This document shows, piece by piece, positions 20,815 through 33,270 of a DNA stretch of 64,000 bases. The stretch's first letter is position 1; each line of letters opens with the position of its first letter. A program made the position numbers and the translations under genes. Location of the stretch: contig JAOTOM010005144.1 in NCBI GenBank assembly GCA_034440615.1, forward strand, positions 1,135,706 through 1,199,705, written 5' to 3'. This DNA is from Ashinkailepas kermadecensis (taxonomy: Eukaryota; Arthropoda; Thecostraca; Neolepadidae). The notes beneath the pieces are model-generated. The model was not told the origin of the DNA, ran no database searches, and worked only from the letters and a program-made list of their open reading frames with translations.

Positions 20815-23800
20815 GAACACAGACATCGCCCCGTTCCGACCGTCTGCCGTTGATCTCTCCATAGCCTCAGCTTCGATCTCACCCCTCTTCTCCTGGCATG
20901 TTCAACCCGATCCCCTTTTCAGTGATAACTTTCCCATCCACGTCACACTCGAACGCTCAGCCCAGTCTAGAGATCGTTTCTTCATACCCAACTGGAATGT
21001 TCGCAAAGCAAAATGGCCGTCTTTCACCCAGGAAATTGATAACCGTATCCCATCCCAGTCTCACCCCCCAATTTCGGCAGTGCTTGATACCATATTACTC
21101 GCGGCAGAAAAACATGTACCCAAAACTCGTCGCTCCCCCGACCGTAAAACCGTGCCGTGGTGGAACGACGAATGCAAACGAGCTGTCGCCTCACGGCGGC
21201 GGGCTGAGCGGAAATTTCGGAAAAAACCTCACAGTACAAAACATGGTAGAAGCCCGCGAGGCAAAACTACGCTGTCATCAAGTTATTATTTCGGTAAAAA
21301 AAACACAGCTGGTAGCGAAAACTATATTCCATAACTCTATTCCAACACATTCAACCGATTCACTCCCCTCTCCTAAATCTGGAACCAACTTCGCTCTTTC
21401 ACCAACGGCAGAACCCCACACCGTCCATTCCCACAACTGACAATTAACCAACAGAACATAACAGAACTAACCGCCGTCGCGGAACACTTCGCCACTTATT
21501 ACTCTGACATCTCTTCCAACACTCAATACTCACAACAAACCACCTCCTTCCTTCGCGACACTCTTGCCACTTGTCACTTCGGCTCTGACAACTCTGAACC
21601 CTACAACGCCCCCTTCATCCTCTACGAACTAAATGTATCCCTCTCAAAGGTATCCAATACGGAAGTTGGACCTGATCGATTAACATACCTCTCCTTTCAA
21701 AATCTATCTGATCCCGGTAAAGACAACCTCCTCTCGGCACTGAACCAACTATGGACTGACGGCACTTTCCCTCCCTCTTGGTCTACTAGTACTATCATCC
21801 CTATTCCTAAGCCTTCCAAACCTCGACATCTTCATTCTAGCTATCGACCTATCTCTCCCACTAGTTGTGCTTGCAAAATGTTTGAGCACATGGTCAATGG
21901 ACGAATCTATCTCCATTGACTATCTCGAAAACAACAAAATTATCTCCCCATTTCAGAGTGGCTTCCGACCAAAGCGAAGCACTACTGACAACCTAATCGA
22001 AATTGTAGATTCAATCCAGCGTGGTTTCGCGACAATATCCGAAGCTATCGCGCTTTTTTAGACCTAAAATCCGCGTTTAACAAAGTACACAGTTCTGCCC
22101 TTCTTATTAAATTACATCGAATTGGTATCAAGGGCAGAATGGCCACCTTCATTACCAATTTTCTAGAACATCGCTCCTTCGTCGTCCTCTGCGGCAACAT
22201 CCATTCCAGGCCCCACACCATTGATCAAGGCGTCCCGCAAGGCAGCGTACTATCTCCAACCCTCTTTCTGATTATGATCAACGACGCATTAGAACAACTT
22301 CCCCTAATTTCTCCCATACAAAAATATTCTCTCTAAGCTGATGATTTGGGTATTTTGTGTACGCACCCATCGGCAGATTTAGCGAATCACGTTATCCAAC
22401 TCGCCATGAAACACATTGATTCATGGTGCTCCCTCTGGAGGCTACAGATCTCCCCCACAAAATCGGTCACTATGCTCTTTTCCCGGCTTCCCAGGCACAT
22501 CCCGTATAGTAAACCGCTCCGCTATCGCGATCAAATTATCCCCCTCCAAACCTCCTTCAAATATCTCGGAATTATCCTCGACAAAGGATTTTAGTTTGGC
22601 CCCCACATCACCTATATTAAACAGCGCTGTGCTGTTCGACTTAATATCCTGCGCTCCATCTCCGGTCGCGACTGGGGTGCAGACAGGACGACTTTTTACC
22701 AAAATGTACATTGCATTGATTCGTTCAATCCTGGAATACAATGCGATTCTCTTCGATCATATATATCCAACACTCACCAAGTCACTGAAATGCCCACAAA
22801 ATCACGCACTCCGCCTCATGACCGGAGCACACTGCACCACACCCACCACCAGTCTCCGGGGTGAGACCAACCTCCCTAGCCTACAACAACGCAGAACACT
22901 ACAACTCGTTAGATACCACTTCAGGACAACAACACAGCTAAATCACCCCTCCAATGTCGCATGGACTAAATCCCCAGTTCGGCGTTCCAAAAACAAAAAT
23001 AAATACAGCATTGCCATTCACTTGAAGCAGGTTCTCACATCCACACTGAATTTTCCGGAGGTTACCCCTGACCGAGCTCCCCCCCCCCCCTTTCCCATTT
23101 TGGCACATGAAACACCCCACACTCGTGTATCTCTTTAGGCACAATAAAATCCTGCTCACCCCATTGAAGTCCAAGTTAAGTTTTTTTTAACATCATGAGG
23201 CCCACCCACAACACACCTTCTTTTGCACGGACGGCTCACGTACCAGCCGGCAGCCGAATGGTACGGCAGCCGCCTGGTGCGGTGGGCCCGACACTGAGAA
23301 CTAGTCGCCATACTTACTTTCCTCCGACACATCCCTGCGCAACACATCACTACCCCTACTACAATATGCACTGACTCACGATCCTCCGTGGACGCCCTCG
23401 CGGCACTACACAATACCACGCACCCCACGCTCCACGCCATCCGACACCTCTACAATGACAACCACGCATACCTTCAGCTCACCCTGCTCTGGGTCCCCGG
23501 ACATAGGGGCATCCTGGGAAACGAAAGGGTAGATGGTCTCGCCCGCGCTGTGATCGACCTCCCCGCTAACAATGGAGCTCCGGTGCCCCCCGGGGATCTT
23601 CTATCCCTCACAAATAATTTATTAAAACAATGTATTCAGGCCTGCTGGTCACACAACACCACACACCTACACGCTATCAATCCCACACTCTCCAGCTGGC
23701 CCTCCTCCAACCAGCACACTCGTTTGAACGAGGTGGTACTCGCCAAACTTCGCCTCGGACACACCAAATTGACACACGATTCTATTTTTCATCGACCACA

Positions 23801-24010
23801 CCGCCTTCCACTTTGAAGCACATGTCACGTCCGCATTACTGCCAGCCATGTCTTATTTAACTTTCCAGCATATGCTCATCACCGTCGCGATATCATCCAG
23901 TATTTCAGGAGCATCCATTCACAACTTTCGCTTCGAGCTCTCCTCGGGAATGAGCACCTTGAGTTACTTTTCCGCTTTCTACAAGACACCAGACTCTCCG
24001 AACTGATCTA
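20815..24010 (+). pseudogene. LINE family 1 ORF2 (copy 2): EN C-terminus, RT, RNase H, Cys/His
   Basis: Starts in EN with SAVDLSIASAS and LFSDNFPIHVTLE (the catalytic SDH reads SDN). The linker WWNDECKRAVASRRRAE follows, then RT at about 21420-22620 with SGFRPKRSTTDN, GVPQGSVLSPTLF and ADD preceded by a stop (22336). RNase H lies at about 23210-23600: CTDGSR, TDSRSSVDALAALHN and WVPGHRGILGNERVDGLA. The C-terminal Cys/His region is at 23815-24005. Many stops and frameshifts, so it is inactive. Confidence 0.87.
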
Positions 24011-24640
24011 AGCCTTTGTTGCACTTACCTGATCCAAGTGTGAATAGTATGATGTGAAGTTAAAAGTTATATGACACGCGCTACACTCCTCACTGGCTGT
24101 ATGACTCCGCTACACACCCCTTCCTCTTCGAAGTCGCAAAACACATACATATAAGTTATCTCACACTAGGTAGACAGGAACCGATCCAATTTGGCCAAAA
24201 CGGACGGAGTTCCTTATAAATTACGCTTGGCTTTCACCTACGGGTTTCCCAAGCAGCTTGGTTTTCCCATTTTTAGGGGTTTACAAGCTTTAACTTTACA
24301 TACACCGACACATACAAGGTCGGGCCTGAATCCCACGACTCGCTCTGGGTGCCAGGCCTCCGCTTCGCTTCGCTTCAGGTCTCATGTGGGCAATGGAGCC
24401 TCTCCGTAGGCTGTGAAGCTGCCCACCCTCCAAATGTCCTTCCATTGTTATGATTGTATGTATGTATATCTCAACATGTACCTGTTTGCCATGTATGTAT
24501 CGTCCCTCTACGCCATGTTTCTTGTTTGACGGCATCTCTCCTTTCTTGCTTAATTGATATAACCGGATGTCACATAAGCCGGATTCTTTAACGCAACAAT
24601 CTCTAGCAGATGGCACTTTGCCTCAGATAAAGATTTATGG
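24011..24640 (+). other. LINE family 1 copy 2, 3' UTR
   Basis: Aligns with 2713-2905 plus 5475-5835 (copy 1) and with reverse 44010-44640 (copy 3). It contains 'ccgatccaatttggcc', 'gcagcttggttttcc', a 'tgtatgta' microsatellite and the terminal block 'ctctagcagatggcacttt'. Copy 2 ends near the T-run at about 24640. Confidence 0.83.
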
Positions 24641-25394
24641 ATTTTTTTTTCACCATTAGACCTTTTGATGCGTACATCCCGTTTCAACGTCAACTTTTGA
24701 AAACTCTCGCACGTCTGCCGCCAACCCCTACTCAACGTCATCTATATTGAGTCCTTCGTTCAAGTGCCCTCGCTTCGTCGACAGTCGACCGCAAGAGACC
24801 GACCGACTTGCCGCCGCCAGCCAGCCTGCCACCAACACACCATACACATACACACATAGCTACACACCACAACACCTCCGGACTCAAGCTCTCCATCCTT
24901 ACACTGAACCTCGCACCTTCCGTTACTCCTTGCCTCTTGCCTCTTCACTTCTACGACTTTGTCTACCCACCAAGACCTCCCAAGGCTTCGACTTCATCTA
25001 GACCTTAATCTTCAGCTACGTGCTACCTGCTTCTACGCTTCTGTGACGTCATCTTCTACAACTTACGGTCAGTCCAGCGGTACTGCCATCCTTCCCACCT
25101 CGGGATTCCCCCAACCCACCCCCGGGTCTCCCTCTAGTGCCTTCTGCACGATATTTTCTTCTCTTTCTAAACGTGCTCCCTTCAAGCACAGTTTCCGATT
25201 TCTTTGTGTTTTCTTCTACTTCATCTGCCCTACTTTTACAACCTGTCAGGCTTTCTTCACGCCCTTCCGGACCCTCCGCCTGTAACCTGTACCGTACTGT
25301 TCACCTTGTAACACACACCTGACACCTGTTCACTCTCTTCTCAACACCACACGCAACATTAACACGTACAACACATATACAAGCAACACCCACC

Positions 25395-26635
25395 ATGAAC
25401 ACCACTGCAACACACACCGGTGAGTTCTTTCTCTGCCGCCGGGGCGACGGGAATCCTATGGGCTCCCTGGACCCCTGAATGGTGGAGGAAGAACTCACCA
25501 AGCACACGGGAGCGTCCCTACACGCCAAACAAATCAGATCGGGGGCGCTCCTTATTCAGGCAAATGACAACATTGATGGCCGGATTCTTCCGACCATCCA
25601 CTACATACACCACACACCAGTCTGCATTACACCTGCAACCTACCTGAACACGTCCCAAGGCACCATTCTTGCACCCGAGCTGGCTGGTATGTCGACGGGG
25701 AACCTGGCCCTCAAGCTGGAGGACCAGGGCGTCTCCGCGGCTTACAGACCACCCCCCTCCCACCAGACCAGGACACACAGCATCACACGTCATCATCGTC
25801 ACCTTCAACACCCGTACACCCCCCAACACACCTCCACGCCGGGTACATCCGCTACACCGTTAAGCCACGCGCACCCCTCCCTCGGCGCTGTCAAAAGTGC
25901 CAGCACTATGGTCACTCCAAGGGGGGGATGGGGGTGCCGTGCCACCTCCGACACTTGTGCCAGGTGCTCAAAACAACACAGCACAGACTCATGCACTAGT
26001 GACGAGCTGTGCTGCGCCGCCTGCGGGGGAGCCACGTGGCCTGGGACAGGACCTGCTTTTCGTGGGCGATGGAGCGCAACATCCTGCGCCTCGTCCACCT
26101 AGAGGGCTGGTCTTTGCCCCGGGCCAGGGCGTGGTGGTCCGACCCGCAGTCGGCGTGGCCGGCTCGCCGCACAGAGCCGGAGACACACCGACAAACACCA
26201 CCGCCACCAACATGCACAGAATACCCGTCTCTGCCAACACCCACTCCCACCAAGCAAAAACACACCAAGAACGCCGGCACACAAACGGATCAAACACAAC
26301 TGCAGCACACATCAACACCCACCAACACCACCGCTCACAAGACACGACCCCCAGCACCAGTAATCACCGCAACCTACCGCCCAGCAGAGCAACCGCCGCC
26401 ACCACTGCCAGCACGCCAACCGGCACCCACCCCACCCTCACAACCCCCACCACCACTGACCTACCAACCATCCTCACCATCACCACAAACATCACCCGCA
26501 TCCGACGTATCGGCACAGCACCCACCTCACACAGACCAGGGCACGACAGAAACCGAAAACCACTCAGACACAGAACAATACTCCACCGACTCAGAAATCA
26601 CAGCACCCTACGCTCAAGAGCCCCTTACTACATAA
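25395..26635 (+). pseudogene. LINE family 2 ORF1 (copy a)
   Basis: Zinc-knuckle RNA-binding protein remnant. It opens MNTTATHTGEFFLCRRGDG, parallel to copy b, but has an in-frame stop after GSLDP (about 25478). The segment LHAKQIRSGALLIQANDN continues in frame. A frameshift precedes the knuckle region (25890-26060), and the Pro/Thr-rich tail ends at 26635. Identity with copy b is obvious along the whole length. Confidence 0.82.
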
Positions 26636-26734
26636 TGCCAAAAAGACCAGCTAAAAGTAGTACCAAAAGACAACACTCACTTAAGAAACCACTCACACGG
26701 GCATACACCAACAATACATACACCAACATACACC

Positions 26735-27775
26735 AACAATAAACACCATACTTCAATGGAACACACACGGACTAATTAGACACTGGCATTAATTCAAACA
26801 TTACGCACTACAAACAAACCCCACAGCACTATGCATTCAAGAAACACACTTCCAACCCGAAGACCACTACCAATTCAACATTTCTCACAACACACTACAC
26901 AGACAAGATACACACAACACACACAGATCAGGCGGTGTTTGCACAAACATAAGGAAAACCACACCTCACCGCCTAATACACTTCAACACCACAGCAGACA
27001 TTCTACTCACTGAAATACACATATACAACCATACCTACACACTAATCAACATATACGACCCCCCCCTCACGAAACACAGAAACTCTCTCGGAATTAAATA
27101 AAGCACTTGACCAAATTACCACGCCAGTCATAATAACAGGGTATTTCAATTCACATCACCCACTACTGGACACTCGCACAACACAACCTAACCACCGAGC
27201 ACTCACACTCATCACACTAGCCAACCAACACAACCTCACCGTACTCAACACAGGTTCACCAACCTATCTCGTCCCAATTACCGCTCGTCACCTCCCGACG
27301 ACACCAGACGTTACCCTTACATCCTCACGCATATCTCTCTCCCTATCCTGGGCATCCGATTCCGATCCTTACTTCAGCGATCATGCACCCATAACCATTA
27401 CCTTCAACCAAATCCCGATCACCGGCCCACCCATTCCCCCATCTGGCCGATGGAACTTTAAAAAAGCATCCTGGACTCCCTTCTCAGAGTCCTTAACCGC
27501 ACAAATAGCCCACAACCCACACCTCTCACCAGAACAATTCGCCGATATCCTTCTCACTACAGCACACTAACACATACCATAAACAAAACCACGCCACCAA
27601 CACAAACCTCGCGCGGCTCCCTGGTGGAACGACGAATGCCACCGGGCAATCCGCGCAAGGAACCATGCACGACACAATATACAAACAACACAATGCACTG
27701 TAAACGAACCATCAAAAAGGCTAGAAAGAACTCTTGGAATACATTCTGTAATCAACCAAATCAAATCAATCAACC
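26735..27775 (+). pseudogene. LINE family 2 endonuclease (copy a)
   Basis: APE endonuclease domain in pieces: LQWNTHGL start near 26757, CIQETHF (catalytic Glu), GYFNSHHPLLDTRTTQ at about 27139 (GDFN with Asp changed to Tyr), LNTGSPTYL, and YFSDHAPITITF near 27370, which keeps the SDH motif. It runs into WWNDECHRAIRARNHAR near 27622 and is then cut by the deletion at about 27775. Confidence 0.8.
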
Positions 27776-28375
27776 AAACACCCCCTCAATCCCAAAATAC
27801 TGCACATACACAACACACTAAACAACCGACTACGGCCACTTCTACTTTGGATACCAAGTCACACAAACATACAAGGCAACGCACACGCAGACACCGAAGC
27901 AAACATAGCCACCACACTGCAACAAACCACACACTGCCCACTCTCACAATCCGACCACTACCCCACAATACACCAGGCAATCAACAAACACATTCAACAA
28001 ACAATGGGACGCAGCGAGAACACAACTCCACGATATACACCCAAAACACGAGCACTGGCACACAATCAATTAAAACACCAGATTCAAAGAAAGGATACTG
28101 ACACGACTACGCATTGGACACACAGCACTCATACACTCTTACCTCCCTTCGAACCAGCCACGACCACAATGCACAACATGTCACCGAACACTTACAATCA
28201 AGCATATCCTCATACACTGCACCAAATACACCAACCAAAGACAGCATATCACAAACTACTGCACCACAAACAACATCCCACTAAACCTCACCACTCTTCT
28301 CAACAATGAACATCCAACTCTACAGGAACATAACTTCCACTTCCTCTCTATTACACGCATACTGGAACAACTGTG
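27776..28375 (+). pseudogene. LINE family 2 RNase H C-terminal half and Cys/His tail (copy a)
   Basis: Begins after the deletion with a segment equivalent to 54918-55515 of copy b (WIxSHTNIQGNxHADTEA-like, then the CxxC...H...C tail). Stops and frameshifts are frequent. The stop corresponding to copy b's EQL* end is at about 28373. Confidence 0.75.
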
Positions 28376-28815
28376 AAAAAAGGTCGGGGAAATAAAAAAG
28401 GTTTAAAAAAGGAATAAAAATGGAGGACAAAAAAGCATTATCCCCAAAAGTGTCAGTGAATGTGTTCTTGGAATGTTAATCAACTGAGGCGATGATCCGA
28501 CCCCCCCCCCCCCCCCCCCACTACATCCCATACCCCAACTTGGCACCGTCCGGACTGGCAATTCTTATCTGCTACATCATCTACGGACTTCGACCAAATC
28601 TACTACTTCAACTCTACAACTACATAGATCTCTACTCAACTAACTTCAAGCTTCAAGAGGTTCTCAGTTCTACTTCGGCACCGCTCAACGAATCAACCCA
28701 CTCTTCCTCTCTCCGACCAAGTCTCCTACCACATCCTTCACAACCTCATATCTCCTCATACTAACACAGTTATACACACGGAAACCGCCGACATCACCAC
28801 ACGGTGGCAGGCTGA
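28376..28815 (+). other. LINE family 2 copy a, 3' UTR
   Basis: A-rich stretch, a poly-C run at 28501-28519, a pyrimidine-rich body and the terminal 'acatcaccacacggtggcag' block shared with copy b at 55960-55987. Confidence 0.8.
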
Positions 28816-28845
28816 TCCCCCCCCACACACAACACACCCCCCGCC

Positions 28846-29135
28846 GTCGGTCGCCAGCGGGGGCGCCAGTGACCTAATGACCAGCCAGCGGGAATTTTCC
28901 GTGATTACCGAGGGTTATGACCTGTCGGTCGCCAGCGGGGGCGCCAGTGACCAATGACCAGCCAGCGGGAGTTTTCCGTGATTACCGAGGGTTATGACCT
29001 GTCGGTCGCCAGCGGGGGCGCCAGTGACCAATGACCAGCCAGCGGGAGTTTTCCGTGATTACCGAGGGTTATGACCTGTCGGTCGCCAGCGGGGGCGCCA
29101 GTGACCTAATGACCAGCCAGCGGGAGCTTATTTCG
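28846..29135. repeat. 77-bp tandem repeat, ~3.7 copies
   Basis: Unit starts 'gtcggtcgccagcgggggcg' at 28846, 28924, 29001 and 29078 (78, 77, 77 bp). It lies immediately 3' of LINE family 2 copy a. Confidence 0.9.
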
Positions 29136-29139
29136 GAAA

Positions 29140-29322
29140 ATTATTCGAGGTCGGCCACCATACATGAAGGCAATGGGCCGGCCAGCATGAATTGGGGCAC
29201 ACTCCATAGTGTCCCACGTTAAAACTTGAATTTATTACGGTGGGGTGGGGGACAAAACCAACATTGAGGGGACACTTGACCCCTCAAGAGTATATGAAGT
29301 AACACCACTGCCCTTTGGCCTC
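29140..29322. repeat. Dispersed repeat, hAT-like end (copy 1)
   Basis: Matches 58610-58795 along its length ('gaaggcaatggg..ggcca', 'tagtgtcccacg' versus 'tagggtcccatg', 'accaacattg'). Both copies end in 'gaag(t/c)(a/t)acaccc-ctg', the complement of a CAGGGGTGTAGCTTC-type hAT terminus. Confidence 0.55.
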
Positions 29323-29424
29323 CACCTGATAATCATCGATTATTCTCTTCGTCATAGAGCAACATCTGCCGATAATGATGGACGTTTGATTTGGGAGGAA
29401 ACATCGCATTGACCGCAACTTCGG

Positions 29425-29705
29425 ACCGCTGTGTTCCGCCGCCGTGTTCCGCCGCCGTGTTCCGCCGCCGTGTTCCGCCGCTGTGTTCCGCCGCTGTGTT
29501 CCGCCGCCGTGTTCCGCCGCTGTGTTCCGCCGCCGTGTTCCGCCGCCGTGTTCCGCCGCTGTGTTCCGCCGCCGTGTTCCGCCGCCGTGTTCCGCCGCTG
29601 TGTTCCGCCGCTGTGTTCCGCCGCCGTGTTCCGCCGCCGTGATCCGCCCCCGTGTTCCGGCGCCGTGTTCCGCCGCTGTGTTCCGCCGACGTGTTCAGCA
29701 GCCGT
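29425..29705. repeat. 13-bp GC-rich minisatellite (~21 copies)
   Basis: Unit CCGCCGTGTTCCG with C/T variation (CCGCTGTGTTCCG). Because 13 is not divisible by 3, the array reads as CSAAVFRRRVPP-like peptides in all three plus frames; these ORFs are not evidence of genes. Confidence 0.92.
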
Positions 29706-32700
29706 TCAGTGTTTGTGCCACCAAAAGCTACCTATGGAAAAACTTACAAATACAAAAGTGTATTGTCAACGTGGAAGACGCTTCTGGCACACACACGGAC
29801 ATCGACATTTTTTTTTGTGTTTGCGCATGGTCAGCTTTCCAGGAACAATATAGAGATTCGTGTATTTCTGGTACAGAAAATGCTGGCTTAAAAATTCACC
29901 ATGAACAATTGTACATGCGATGTAGAATAGGCCCTGGCTGCAAGACATATTCGAAAATACTTACTGAAAATTCCAAATATGCTTCTGGCAGCCACGCGTT
30001 CCTCGTCCTTTCATGTCTTCGCATGATCAGGTTGCCCGAAACAAATCTTCAAATTCGTGTATCTTTTGCCGGAAAAGCTGCTTAAAAATGCAAATGAAAA
30101 AATGCACATGCCATGAAGAAGATGCCCTTCCCTGCAAGAAATCTTCCACAATTTAGGTTTCGGTATAATCACGATAGCCGAACAACACCTTCAAACTGGC
30201 ATGTTCCTGGTGCCACTCGAAGCTACATTTGAAAACAATAAAGCGTGAAAAATGGCTACTGAATTTGAAAAAGATTGTTATCACAGACAAGCGAACATTG
30301 TTCTTCTATGCTTTGGCATGATCTGGTGGCCCGAAACAAATCCTCACATTCGTGTCTCTTTAAAGCCGAAACAGCCGCTTTAAAAAAATACACAAAAATT
30401 GCACCTGCAATGCAGAATAGGCAATAAATCTTCGATATGTTAGATGTTCGTATCATCACTTAAAACGACCAATACGTTAAGACTCGCGTCTTCCTTGTGC
30501 TACCAGAAGCCACAACGTCAAATATGCTTCTACCATAAGCACGAATATCATTCTTTTTACGCTTTCGCATGATCAGCTTACCTGGAACAAAACTTCAGAT
30601 TCGTATATGTTTGGAACCTAAAAAGCATCTCTACAAAAGAATGCAGGTGAAAAATTGCACTTGCCATGCAGAATAGGCCACTGGGTGCTAGAAATCTGTG
30701 ATATTTTAGGTTTTGACATAATCACCATAACCGAACCACTCATGACACGCGAGTTGGTTGTGCGGCCAGAAACCACGCTGGCAAAAATTAACGAGTGAAA
30801 ACATGTGTACTGAAAATATCAAGGATGCTTCAGACAGACACGCGAACAGGGTCCTTATATGGTTTCGCATGACCAGCTCGCCCGGAACAAAACTACCGAT
30901 TCGTCTATTTTGGAGCCGAAAAAGCCGACTAAAAAATAGCAGTGCAAAAATGTAGTTCCAACGCAGGACATGCCACTGGCTGAAAGAAATGTGCGATATT
31001 TCATGGTTTCGTATTATCACTATCACCGAACAACACCTTGAGGCTCCAATGATTTTGGTGCGCCAGAAGCGACATTTGGAAAAATACGGATTGAAAAATG
31101 TACCGTGAAAATGCCATGCATGCTTCTGCTAGACACCGACATCGTGCTTTTATACTTTCGCACGATCAGCTTACCCGGAACAAGTCTTCATATTTGTCTA
31201 TTTTTTAATGCCAAACATCAGTCTTAAAAATAAATATCAGTGAAAACAAATTATCCTCATCATGCAGAATATGCAAGAAATTTTCGATATTTTAGGTTTT
31301 GTATAATCGCCTTAACCGACCCACACGTGTAGAGTCGCGTATTCCTGGTGCCACCAGAAGCCACATTTAGAAAAATTAACGAGTGAAACAATGTGGATTC
31401 AAAAAGACAAATATGATTCTTGCACACCCGCGAACATCGTCATTTTATGATTTCGCACCATCAGCTTGGCCGGAACAAAACTTGAGAGTCGTGCATTTTG
31501 GAGCCGAAAAAGCAGCTTTAAGAAAATACCGGTGAAAAGTTGCACTTGCCATGCAGAATACGCGAGAAATCGTCGATAGGTTAGGCGTGCCAGAAGCTAC
31601 GTTTTGAAATAACAAGGGGTAAACAATTTCGAGTTAAATGCCACAGATGCTTCCGGTAGCTATGCACATATCATAGCCGAAGAATCCTTGAGATTTTCAG
31701 TGGACATTTTTTATCGTTATTTTTTTTTACAACTGTGGCTTCTGGCCTAAAAAGAAACACGCGTGTTTAAACGGGAGGTTCGGTTATGGTCCAAACGGGA
31801 CGTTCGGTTGTGGTATGAAAACCAAAAAGATGGAATATTTTTAGCATACAGGGGCCTATTCTGCATGGCAAGTGCAATTTTTCCATTGCATTTCCAAAGC
31901 TGCTTTTTAGTCTCCAAAAATTCACGAACCTGAAGTTTTGTTCTAAGTAAGCTGATCATGTGAAAGCGTAAACGGATGAAGTTCGAGCGTCTGCCAGAAG
32001 CATTTTGACATTCTCATATTATACTTTTTTCACTCGTTTTTCCAAACATACCGTCTGACCGTAAACGGAACACACAAGTCTGAAGGTGTGGGTCGGTTAA
32101 GGTGATGACACGAACACCTAACATATCGAAGATTTCTTGCCTCCAGGGGCCTATTCTGAATGGCAAGTACAATTTTTAACTGTTTTAAGCGACTTTTTTC
32201 GGAATAAAAACACGACCCTTAAGTTTTGTTCCAGGCAATCTGACCATGCGAGACCGCAAAATGGCGATGTTTGGGGGGGGTCTGCCAGAAACATCTTTGG
32301 AATTTCAACCCGACATTTATCCACTCCTTATCTTCCTAAACGTAGCTTCTGAAGCACCAGGAACACGAGAGCCTCAATATGTGGTTATGTTATGGTGCTA
32401 ATACGAAGACCTAAAATGTCAACGATTTCTTGCCTATTTTGAAATTTTTTATCTGCTATTTTTTAAAACGAGTCTTTTTCGGCGGCAAAAATAGTCGCAA
32501 CTATACGTTCGTTCCGGGTAAGCTTATCATGCTAAAGACTGAATGGACGCAGTTCGCGTGTCTGGCAGAAGCATCCTTGACATTTCAGAAGATTTTCTTC
32601 ACTCGTTGATGGTTGCAAATGTGCCTTCTGACCGCACAGAGAACACGCGTGTCTGAACGTGATGATCGGTTCTGGTGATTACATGAAAATCACAAAATAT

Positions 32701-33270
32701 CGAATATATATCATGCAGTGTACAAATCTGCATAGCAAACATATTTATTTCCATTGCAATTTTTATACTGCTTTTTAGGCTCCGAAACTGTACGAATCAT
32801 AGCTTTTCTTCCGAGGAAGCGGATAATGCGAAAGCATAAAACGACGATGTTCGCGAGTCTGCAAAAATCATATGTCATTTTCAGTGGACATTTTTCAACC
32901 GTTACTTTTCCTAAAGGTGGCTTCTAACGGCACGAGTCTGAGCGTGTCGGTTAAGGTGATTATACGAAAACTCAAAATATCGAAGATTGCATGCATACGG
33001 GTCATATTCTGTGTCGCAAGTACAATTTTTCACTGCTATTTTTTTTAAACAGCAGCTTTTTCGGCTCCAAAAATACACGAACATTAAGTTTTGCTGCAGG
33101 CAAGCTTATTATGCTAAAGCATAACATGACAATGTTCCCGGATCTGCAAGAATCATATCTGGCATGATCAGTGGATAATTTTTCATTCGTTTTTTTCGAA
33201 GTCTGGGCGTATGGGTCTTAAGTTTTGTTCCGGGCAAGCTGATCATGCGTAAGCATGCAAGGACGCTATA
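29706..33270. repeat. ~295-bp satellite in an inverted (head-to-head) array
   Basis: Diverged units carry 'ttcgcatgatcagcttgcccgg', 'agccgaaaaagc', 'ttgcacttgccatgcagaat' and 'cagaagccaca'. The anchor 'gcatgatcag' occurs in plus orientation near 30020, 30319, 30567, 30864, 31159 and 31455 (mostly 295-299 bp apart, one 248). Its complement occurs near 31955, 32245, 32522, 32817, 33105 and 33240. Orientation switches at about 31690-31740. No coding potential is recognised. Confidence 0.82.

Larger units (their letters stand above)
14500..24640 (+). mobile_element. LINE family 1, copy 2 (long copy, expanded by array and nested element)
   Basis: ORF1 with zinc knuckles, a repeat-rich inter-ORF segment, APE endonuclease, RT, RNase H and 3' UTR occur in order on the plus strand. 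The EN is interrupted by a 69-bp tandem array (16780-19250) and a TIR element (19286-20814). Removing both leaves about 6.1 kb, a normal length for an I-group LINE. EN coding is recognisable on both sides of each interruption. The 3' end is shared with copies 1 and 3. The exact 5' end is not resolved. Confidence 0.85.
24740..28815 (+). mobile_element. LINE family 2, copy a (RT deleted)
   Basis: The 5' UTR (about 24740-25394) matches that of copy b (about 46790-47565), for example 'cacggtcagtcc..cggtgctgcc' and 'ctctagtgccttctgcacgat'. ORF1, EN, the end of the RNase H region and the 3' UTR are present. Coding jumps from the EN-RT linker to the RNase H C-terminal half at about 27775, a deletion of roughly 2.9 kb relative to copy b without its nested element. 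The 3' end shares 'gccgacatcaccacacggtg' followed by 'gcaggctg' with copy b. Confidence 0.85.

Noticed and set aside
25989..26742. Minus- and plus-strand overlapping ORFs of 69-281 codons
   Set aside because: Alternate frames of the Pro/Thr-rich LINE family 2 ORF1 tail.
29391..30085. Arg/Pro/Cys-rich ORFs of 83-213 codons
   Set aside because: Generated by the 13-bp minisatellite being open in three frames; no start context or domain.
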